From assembly GCA_005223375.1 (NCBI GenBank), contig RXOD01005212.1, positions 1-15,289 on the forward strand: a DNA stretch of 15,289 nt, given 5' to 3'. The DNA is from Amoebophrya sp. AT5.2. Taxonomy: Eukaryota; Sar; Dinophyceae; Syndiniales; Amoebophryaceae. This document shows positions 8,915 through 15,289 of this stretch, in pieces. Position 1 is the stretch's first letter, and each line of letters starts with the position of its first letter. The notes under the pieces were generated by a model. The model was given only the letters and a program-made list of their open reading frames with translations. It searched no databases and was not told where the DNA came from. A program made the translations under genes and the position numbers.

Positions 8915-11753
8915 ATGTTCCGGTCTGCCGAGGAGAAGGAGCAGTACGTGCTGGGGCAGTACGTGCGAACGAAGGTGGGCGACCTGTGCGAGTTGTGCGA
9001 TAAGATGCCGCTGGCGGGGCGGCAGGCGGTCACTGACTTCGCGCAGAAGCAGCTCCAGCAGGACATGGAGCGGCGTGCTGCCGTCCAGGAAGAGCGCCAG
9101 CGGCGCAAGGAGGAGGCCAGTCCGGGCGGCGTCATAATTGGTGCTAAAAAACAAGGCGCCGGCGGCGCGGCAAGGACCGGCAGCCGGGAAAGCAACGGCG
9201 ACATGACCAAAGGCGACGGAAATACAGACAGCAACAACTCGTCCCAACTGCCACCGCTGAACAAACTTCTGCGGCAGAAATCCGAGGACGAGGCGGCATG
9301 GGGAAAGGCTTTGTTGTCCGCGTACAGCAAGCTCGCGAAGGTGCGGATTTCGAACAGACGGGAGCGCGAGGGAATGACGTTGGGGCAGAGGTGGGGCGGT
9401 ATTGAGGCCGTGCGGACACCGTTCGATCTGCAGAACCGGGGCGCGGGGTTCGCGATCCTCGATGACGTGAGCAGCAGTGACACGTCGGAGGAGGAGCTGA
9501 TCGCCGAAAAAGAACGCGCCGAGCAGGCGGCTGCTGCGCTGAACGCGCCACCGCCACCGATTGGCAATCGCTTCGACCACTTTGGAGCCGCTGCAGGTAA
9601 AGGCAATAAAGGCGCGGGCAAGGGGACGAACAAGGGCGCGAACAAGATGTCGGCGCTTGGCGCCGCGCTGGGCGTCGGCGCGAGCAAACCGGCACTCCCC
9701 GGGGGCGGCATCGCCGGCCTGCTCGGGGTGGGCAAGGCGGCCGCCAACCAGCCCCCGCCGACGCTGGAGGAGACGCTGCCGCCGCTTGAGGACCCACTCA
9801 CCTCCACCGGGCGCACCGGCCCCCCGCCCGAGCAGACGCAGAAGAACGGCACCCGGAAGCCCATGAAGGACACCACGCCGGAGGAGAAGCACCGGGGCAC
9901 GGCGACGGTGACGCGGCTCCGCCTGATCACGAACTTCCGCCGCCACAAGACCGTCCAAGTGAAGGGCAACGTGGGCAAGGCGCTCTCCCGCTGGAAGCTC
10001 ACCATGATGGCCGCGCAACAGCTACGGTCCGGCTCCGAGTACGTGTGGACGTGGAAGAAGATGTTGCTGCTGTTTCCGCGGGAGGACCTGAACTGGCTCT
10101 CGGACCAGTTCATGATGTACTGGTTACTGCGTTCCGGCGCCGTGCCGGCGGAGCAGCCGCAGCCTCCGGCCAGTAGTACTACTTCTACCGCAATAAACGC
10201 AAATAGAAATACGGGAACTACAGCATCAGGTCAACCAGGACACGTTCCTGCGTGGGCCGAGGCGCCGCGGACGCTCTCGACCGCCACGCCCGCGGCCGGG
10301 CACTACCGTCTCGCGGTGAACCGCAGCGAGTCCGGGCTCCACAACACGGGCGTCGTGATCGGGCGGGAGGGCTCGTTGCCGAGTCTGCTCGAGTGCCCCC
10401 AGTACTCTGGGTTCGGGTGGCTGCCGCTCGAGTACCTCCAGCGCGTCATCGTGCAGTACCTGCGGATTCGGTACCCGGCCGTGCGGGCGCCGGTGAACGG
10501 GCAGCTGCACTTCCTGCCCGCGTTGGCCGCGGTGTTCTGCAAAACGAAGAACATCAAGGAGGCGAGCACCGAGGTCTACTTCGAGGTCGCAGTGATCATT
10601 CTAGAGATCGCGCGAATCGTCTTCCTGCAGGAGCTGGACGATTGCGGGTGGGCGAAGAAGGACGTAGGGCTGCTGAGCGAAGAATTCACGAAGTTCTGCG
10701 ACGCAAAGGCGGCGCGGGGGAACGGGATGCGCTCACAAAAAGTGTTCGAACTGCTCGACAAAATCGGGCTCGAAATCAGCAACGAAGAACAACGCGTCCT
10801 CATCGAACTCATCAAAGAATGCGACCTCGACAAAAACGGAATCACGGAGTACTGAACCTTAAGCGATGGTCTAGCCGTACTACCTGACACGTGAACGTAG
10901 TTCGTTCTTGTTCTTGTGTACCGGATTTCCTAGAATGCTTTCGCCTTTCCCTTTCATTTTCATTTACTTGTAGATGAAGCTATAAAAACTTCTCCTGGTA
11001 GTGGTAATAGCGCAAGATGAAGATAGAGAAAGAGAATCGAAGTCCAACTCCAAGTCCAAGTCGAAGTCCAAGTTGTAGAAGTGGATTGATAGATTCGCAT
11101 TCATGTTTATCGTGCTCATGTAAAAAGTTTAAGTTTTTCGATCAGTCGGAGTCGATCCCCGACCTTCATCATGCGCTGACATAGCTTCCTTTATACAACT
11201 ACACCACAGCTGGGACGAGTTTGTGTTGATTCTTCGCCGGCTCCAGGACCACGACCAAGGCAAGAAACTTCGGGCGCGGTACGTCGTGGAGGAGTCGGTC
11301 CCCGACCTGCTTGTGGAGGAAGTGCTGCGCACCATGCGCGTGTTGTACAACGCGCAGGTGCTCTCCCTCACCGGGAACAGGTACAACATCACGTCGGTGA
11401 AAAAGATCCTCGAGGCGATGCCGGTGAAGAAGAAGATCTCCCATCTCGTCTGGCTCGACATCGAGGCGCGCTTCCCGGTGATGATGAAACAGGTGCTGCA
11501 GGACGACGGGGAAGTTGTGAACTTCATCGGGGTTCTGTACCAGAAGTCGCAGCCGTTCCGGCAGGCCGTGGACGGAATGCTGGAGCGGATGGAGCGACGG
11601 CGAGGCACCTACCCGGACGTAATCCAGGAAAACCCCTTCCTGGGAAAAAAGTACCACTGGTGGCTGGAAAACGCCTCGGCCACCAACGATGCCATCCGGG
11701 CACACTACCAAGCGGAAGACTGGATAGGAACAAGAACCGCGGTGAGGAAGTGA
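8915..11753 (+). CDS. EF-hand protein B, paralogue of A (825 aa, two exons)
   Basis: The model joins 8915-10848 and 11210-11753, with ATG 8915 in good context (GCGCCGATGTTC). The N-terminus (MFRSAEEKEQYVLGQYV) leads into a charged coiled coil (about 37-69) unrelated to that of gene A. Acidic/Ser patches, a Gly/Ala/Lys-rich stretch (about 226-255) and a Pro-rich region follow. The shared module begins at about 357 (ALSRWKL, VWTWKKMLLLF). It is interrupted by a Ser/Thr/Pro/Asn-rich insertion (about 406-475) and resumes at WLPLEYLQRV and YLRIRYP. FEVAVIILEIARI and the pre-loop helix KVFELLDKIGLEI follow. The spliced calcium loop at 637-648 reads DLDKNGITDWDE, with Asp 1, 3 and 9, Asn 5 and Glu 12. 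Over 46 ungapped residues around the loop, 19 are identical to gene A. Exon 2 supplies LILRRLQD and a further helical region of about 170 residues. No signal peptide or membrane segment is seen. Calcium binding is likely; partner and pathway are unknown. Confidence 0.82.
10849..11209 (+). other. Intron of gene B inside the EF-hand loop (GT-AG, 361 bp, phase 2)
   Basis: The donor GTACTG follows GA, the first two bases of codon 645. The acceptor ACACCACAG is followed by C, giving GAC, the Asp at loop position 9. The unspliced frame reads Glu-Tyr-stop at this point. A CTGAC branch-like site lies at 11176-11180. Recovery of a perfect EF-hand consensus on joining makes this the best-supported intron in the window. 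Confidence 0.9.
11041..11070 (+). repeat. Hexamer microsatellite AGTCCA x5 in the gene B intron
   Basis: Five consecutive hexamers follow the pattern AGTCCA; two carry one substitution each (ACTCCA and AGTCGA). The array sits wholly inside the intron, so it is not coding. Confidence 0.85.
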
Positions 11754-12344
11754 AGTCCACTGCGGTGATGATCATGTAGTTTGCTAGTCTGTCGCGACGC
11801 GGCACACTGTTGCTGCCACTGTGAGGAGGCATCACTGGATCACTCTCAGCAGATCCTCCAGGCGGACCACGAGAATTGCCGCACTTTATTCTGGTTCCCA
11901 TCGAGGACACATTGATTGTCATTGTCAAATCAGCCGCTTCATCTCTCGTAAAAAAATGCCTTTGAATTACCTGCTATAAACATCAGTAACAAATACAGAA
12001 ACATACGAGCAGGAGCACTTGAGCTTGACTCTGTGTCGTCCACGTGCCACCCGATGTTGCAGAAATGGTGTTCAACGTATCCATTGCGGAATACGGAAAG
12101 TACTTAGATCCGCAGCATAGAGCGGGAATAGGAAAGGATTGAGCCGCAAGAAAATTTGCATATAGCACGGATGGATGGAGGAAGAGAGAATCAACACAGC
12201 GCTTCGACGCCGCGAATTACAACGTTGTATGCTATTCCCTTTCATCAACATCATTGTCAAGTTAGGACCTCGGCACTTGCAGTTGCAACCAGCACACCAC
12301 GTCTGTTAATGGCGCAATCAATGGGAAAGGAATAAAGAATCGGA
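11754..12344 (+). other. Spacer between gene B and the glutamate receptor gene
   Basis: No gene is seen in 591 bp. Just before the receptor there is a short upstream open frame at 12309-12335 (MAQSMGKE, then TAA). It would lie in the 5' leader if transcription or trans-splicing starts upstream of it. Confidence 0.45.
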
Positions 12345-14503
12345 ATGAAGATCGTGCGCTGCCGGGCGTTGCGCTCGGCTGGGCTCCTCGCCATTTTGGC
12401 CGCGAGAGAAGCTGTCGCCGCAACAACCAGCGGATTCGTCGTGCTGGAAGAGGACGTGCAGCTGAGCCAGATCGACAGCACGTCCGGGGCGCAAGCGTGG
12501 GCTCAACGGGTTCTAGATCAGCACTCCGGGCAGAGGAAACTCCGGGTTCTGACCGTCATCGACCCTCCATTCATTTGGCAGAAGTCGCAAGCCGATGCCG
12601 CCACCGGCAGGCCGCTTTTCCGCGGATTCTTGGTCGACCTGTTGGACGAAATGACCGACCGCCTTGGGTTGGAATACGAATTTGTCAACGAGCTGAACGA
12701 GACCTACACCTACACCAACGTGCTAGAGAAAGTGGGAAACGGTGACGCAGATCTCATGTGGGCGGCGCACTGGCTCGTGCCGGCAAGGCTCGGGGCCGGC
12801 CCGGCGAACGTCACGCTTGGGAAAGCACCTCGAGGAAGGTACGGAGTGCGGTTTCTCACTCCGTACATGATGGGTGGCGTGGGCTTAGCTGCGCGCAGTC
12901 TGCTTCTGCCAAAAACTACGACGATGGAGAGGGTCATGGAGCTCGTGGACCCGTTTTCGGGGGAAGTCTGGACTACCTTCGGTGCGATCCTGTTTGTTAC
13001 GTCTATTCTGCTCATGCTTCTCGACCACACGGGTGTAACAACTGTAAAGCAGAAAGACGCGGCGGACAGCAGCGAATGGCCTGCCGAAGGCGCTTGCAAC
13101 AAGAACAGCCGCAGTCCGCGATCCGCGAACCATGACGCAGCCTGTGGAGCGTCGCCGGTATTCGACTACTTCATTGCTATGGAGGTCTGGTTGGATGAAA
13201 CTTCAACTACTAACTTGCTCCTTCTGCTAATTATTACTAGGGCTACGTGTAGTAGTACGTAGGTGCGTTTGTTGAGATTTTTGACCGTGAGGAGAAGGGC
13301 CAATTCGCGGAGGGACGATCAATGTGAATGTTGAAAACCGAGGAACATGACGGACTGACCACGAGACGATCAATTTGAATGATCGAAGCCCCATAGTCTC
13401 AGCAGTGGCAGTCAAAAAATGCCTAGTACTATAAAAGAAGAAGAGCTAAGTTAGCAACTCCAACTTCGTCATCCGATATTTCATAGGTTCTCAAGAAGAG
13501 CCTGGAGCACACTGACGGCCGCGTTTCCCCGACAAACGTACTGCCCACCGTTCTCGAGACGACGGAGGATAGCGGAAAAAGAGCGCCGCCGGATAGTCCC
13601 AGGAGCCCAACGCTGTCAGTAATCGCCGACCGGATGGTGGAGACGCTCGCTTACGAGAAGCATCGCCGCAAGCCCGTCACTTTTGCATCATTTTTTGACG
13701 GCATCTTCCTTGCCTTCACCGCGCTGACACAGTCTAACTGGTTCGAAAAACCACGGACCCCGGCTGCGAAGTTGCTGCTCCTGGGGTTTTCATTTGTGTC
13801 GCTCATCTTCGTCGCTGCTTACACGGCCCACCTCACCGCGAATCTTACGTACCACCCCCAAGTGTCGACGGACATCGATTCTTACGAAGCGCTGGTAGCG
13901 CTGGGCTACCGCGTCTGCATCCGCGATGGCACCTACATGCGAGACCTGTTGGGGAAAGTGCATTCGGACCTCCACCAGGTTCCCTACGGCCTCCCGAGCG
14001 AGAACCACGCGTGGCTGGTGAATCCGGGGGGAAGGTGCGACGCGACGGCCGGCGATGCACCGATCATGGAGTACTTTGCCGCCACCACTTGCGGGATCGA
14101 GTATCTGCCCCGTACCGAGATGGTCCGTATGCCGTACGTCACGGCGTTTTCGCGGCGCAGCGTCACCTTCCCAACGTCGCATCTCCTGGAACCCGCCATG
14201 AGCTACATTATGCTACACCTCCGCGATTCCGAGCGGCTGGACGAGCTGCGCGAGAAATACTTCAATCCACCCAGTACGCGTACGGGAAAGCAGTGCGGCG
14301 TCGAGAACACATCAACATCTGACGGAAAGCTGTCGATGAAGATGGAGCAGATCTACGGACTGGTGGCACTGTACACGGTCTTCATCGCGTTGAGTGTTAC
14401 CCTTCACTGCAGCAACCGCATCTACACGACAAATAATGCGAACCTTACTGCGAGGCTGACCCGGACCCTTCGACCTCGGGTACTTACTCGACCGAGTACT
14501 TAG
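12345..14503 (+). CDS. Ionotropic glutamate receptor-like ligand-gated channel (618 aa, two exons)
   Basis: The model joins 12345-13184 and 13487-14503. Residues 1-26 form a signal peptide (basic start, AGLLAILAA core, cleavage near AVAA). There is no amino-terminal domain: ligand-binding half S1 starts at about 65 (KLRVLTVIDPPFIWQ) and includes FRGFLVDLLDEM, GDADLMWAA and VRFLTPYM. Arg163 or Arg165 is the likely ligand carboxylate contact. LVDPFSGEVW precedes M1 (209-226), as in animal receptors. The re-entrant pore lies near 349-366 (FFDGIFLAFTALTQSNWF). M3 (376-401) ends in AAYTAHLTANLT, the counterpart of the SYTANLAAF gating motif. S2 contains IME at 473-475; Glu475 matches the acidic residue that binds the ligand amino group. 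S2 ends with the Cys of KQCG, and M4 is at 569-587. Two NxT glycosylation sites (118, 155) lie in S1. The M1-pore loop is about 120 residues, far longer than the usual 30 or so. The family call is firm; ligand and ion selectivity are not known. Confidence 0.88.
13185..13486 (+). other. Intron of the glutamate receptor gene (GT-AG, about 302 bp, phase 0)
   Basis: The acceptor TTTCATAG at 13486 is well placed: the TAG at 13484-13486 closes the downstream frame, so exon 2 cannot start earlier. Exon 2 then begins VLKKSLEHTDGR. The donor is less certain. GTCTGG at 13185, after FDYFIAME, and GTATTC at 13158, after CGASP, are both phase 0. I prefer 13185 because FDYFIAME has coding-like codons. Either choice removes the stop at 13260-13262 and joins S1-M1 to the pore, M3, S2 and M4 of one receptor. 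Confidence 0.7.
13314..13381 (+). repeat. 17-bp direct repeat in the receptor intron
   Basis: GACGATCAATGTGAATG at 13314-13330 recurs at 13365-13381 with one change (T for G at position 11). The copies start 51 bp apart, within the intron. Confidence 0.8.
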
Positions 14504-15021
14504 ATGATCAAGCATTGTTCAGCGCGCTCGCTTGAAGGCCACTGAGATTCGAGGGAAATAACTGCGGGAATACGTATAACTCATAAAGTAGTATAGTGAA
14601 ACAAGAATGATGAAACAAGGCATGACAACTTGAAGTCGGCGTCTTCAGCTGTCGAAAGCAAGCAGTGAGCAGCAAGGATGAAGAGAGTGATGAACGCCTT
14701 CTATTCCTATTGTCAAAACACAAAAACAGGTACATGACCACGAGGAACTGGAACCAGTGGCGAATTCGAGGACGAAGGAAGCACTCTGCGGAGTCGATGT
14801 ATAATTTCATTGTGGATTCTTGGGAAGCGATAGAGTTACTTAATGTACGTAGAAATTATAGGGGCGTATACTAACTTTAGGTTTTGGTTTTGCCTGCGCG
14901 TGGTCAGGAAGGGATTCAAATTGTTGCTCGCCGTCGAATAAAGGTTATGTATGATAAGTGATAGAACTATAACAGGTTAAGGGCTATCAGGACTAGATCT
15001 CTTAAGAAGAACTTTTCTTTT

Positions 15022-15075
15022 GAGAGCTCCCTGGTAGAGCGCGGACTTGAACGCCCGCTACCTCCCAGCTCACTC
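15022..15075 (+). other. tRNA-like fold, probably a degenerate or tRNA-derived element
   Basis: AGCTCCCTGGTAGAGC at 15025-15040 is very close to a tRNA D-arm and A-box: a 4-bp GCTC/GAGC stem with GGTA in the loop. It is followed by an anticodon-arm-like hairpin at 15041-15058 (GCGGAC TTGAAC GCCCGC, one mismatch, with TGA where a Ser anticodon would sit). No matching acceptor stem or proper T-arm with a B-box was found on this strand, so a functional tRNA is unlikely. On the minus strand the same hairpin contains GTTCAAGTC, which resembles a B-box, but its stem does not pair correctly. An A-rich tail (GCAAAAATAAAAATTAAAAA) follows, as in tRNA-derived SINEs. Confidence 0.35.
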
Positions 15076-15103
15076 GACTTGCAAAAATAAAAATTAAAAA
15101 TTT

Positions 15104-15125
15104 ACAATTTAAAAATTTAAATTGT
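15104..15125. repeat. AT-rich perfect inverted repeat, 10-bp arms
   Basis: ACAATTTAAA at 15104-15113 and TTTAAATTGT at 15116-15125 are exact reverse complements separated by AA. The repeat lies directly after the A-rich stretch that follows the tRNA-like fold. It could be a hairpin terminator, the end of a small mobile element, or simple AT-rich sequence. Confidence 0.8.
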
Positions 15126-15289
15126 TCCTGCCGTGCTTCCTGCGTGTGATACGGTCTTTGTGATTGCTTTAAGTGTGATGTGCTTTCATCACATTTCTCA
15201 CAACCGTCACATGCTCGGAGCCCTTGCGGCTAGGATTATCTGCAAGTAGTCGAGTCTGGGTGGGCGCCTCCCTCTCTGAACCCGCAAGG

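Larger units (their letters stand above)
14504..15289 (+). other. Gene-free 3' end of the window
   Basis: I see no protein-coding gene in these 786 bp. An AATAAA lies at 14937-14942, 434 bp after the receptor stop, which is too far to be assigned with confidence as its polyadenylation signal. Contents listed separately are the tRNA-like fold at 15022-15075 and the AT-rich inverted repeat at 15104-15125. A smaller hairpin (TGTGATG / CATCACA, 6-nt loop) lies at 15174-15193. An 8-bp inverted pair (CCTTGCGG / CCGCAAGG) lies at 15222-15229 and 15282-15289, the latter at the window edge. Confidence 0.5.

Noticed and set aside
12390..12400. GCCATTTTGGC, identical to the core of the dinoflagellate spliced-leader sequence
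   Set aside because: It lies inside the receptor signal peptide coding sequence (LLAILAA), is nearly self-complementary, and the rest of the leader does not match. It is a chance match and not an SL gene.
13241..13272. Micro-exon after the TACTAAC/ACTAG site in the receptor intron, followed by a GTACGT donor
   Set aside because: The frame continuing from exon 1 meets a TAG at once; the only open frame cannot be joined in phase to both flanking exons.
14665..14874. Plus-strand open frame of 69 codons after the receptor
   Set aside because: It starts at GTG, has AT-rich, unbiased codons unlike the other genes, shows no recognisable motif and has no homologous neighbour.
1..15289. CRISPR arrays, operons, insertion sequences, phage or bacterial defence genes
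   Set aside because: No regularly spaced repeats, transposase motifs or bacterial ribosome-binding sites were seen, and the spliced gene structures show the DNA is eukaryotic.

Overview
This window is eukaryotic nuclear DNA. It has GC-rich open reading frames separated by more AT-rich spacers of roughly 400-1000 bp, GT-AG introns that split clearly coherent proteins, and no bacterial operon features. Stops are TAG and TGA, which fits the standard code. All six gene models lie on the + strand. GC-rich coding, one-directional gene order and an ionotropic glutamate receptor beside EF-hand proteins suggest a protist, and a dinoflagellate-like alveolate (for example a syndinian) is my best guess. 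No diagnostic marker such as a spliced-leader gene was found, so the lineage stays an inference.

Layout: (1) 21-837, a helical protein of unknown function in two exons, perhaps 5'-partial. (2) About 1232-2116, an unrecognised basic/helical protein whose first exon is ambiguous. (3) 2712-3767, an intron-free protein with two RRM domains, nucleolin-like in layout. (4) 4580-7897, a 968-residue EF-hand protein in two exons (gene A). (5) 8915-11753, an 825-residue EF-hand protein in two exons (gene B). (6) 12345-14503, a 618-residue ionotropic glutamate receptor in two exons, with signal peptide, split ligand-binding domain, M1, re-entrant pore, M3 and M4. The last 786 bases hold no gene but contain a tRNA-like fold followed by an AT-rich inverted repeat.

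Two points stand out. Genes A and B are neighbouring, diverged paralogues. They share a C-terminal module ending in an EF-hand (19 of 46 residues identical without gaps around the loop) but have unrelated N-terminal halves and introns at different places. In gene B the intron falls inside the calcium-binding loop, and splicing restores a canonical 12-residue loop that the unspliced frame lacks. The receptor has no amino-terminal domain, has an unusually long M1-pore loop, and carries an atypical pore sequence.

A link between the two EF-hand genes and the downstream channel through calcium is possible but is inferred only from adjacency. In eukaryotes of this kind adjacency is weak evidence.
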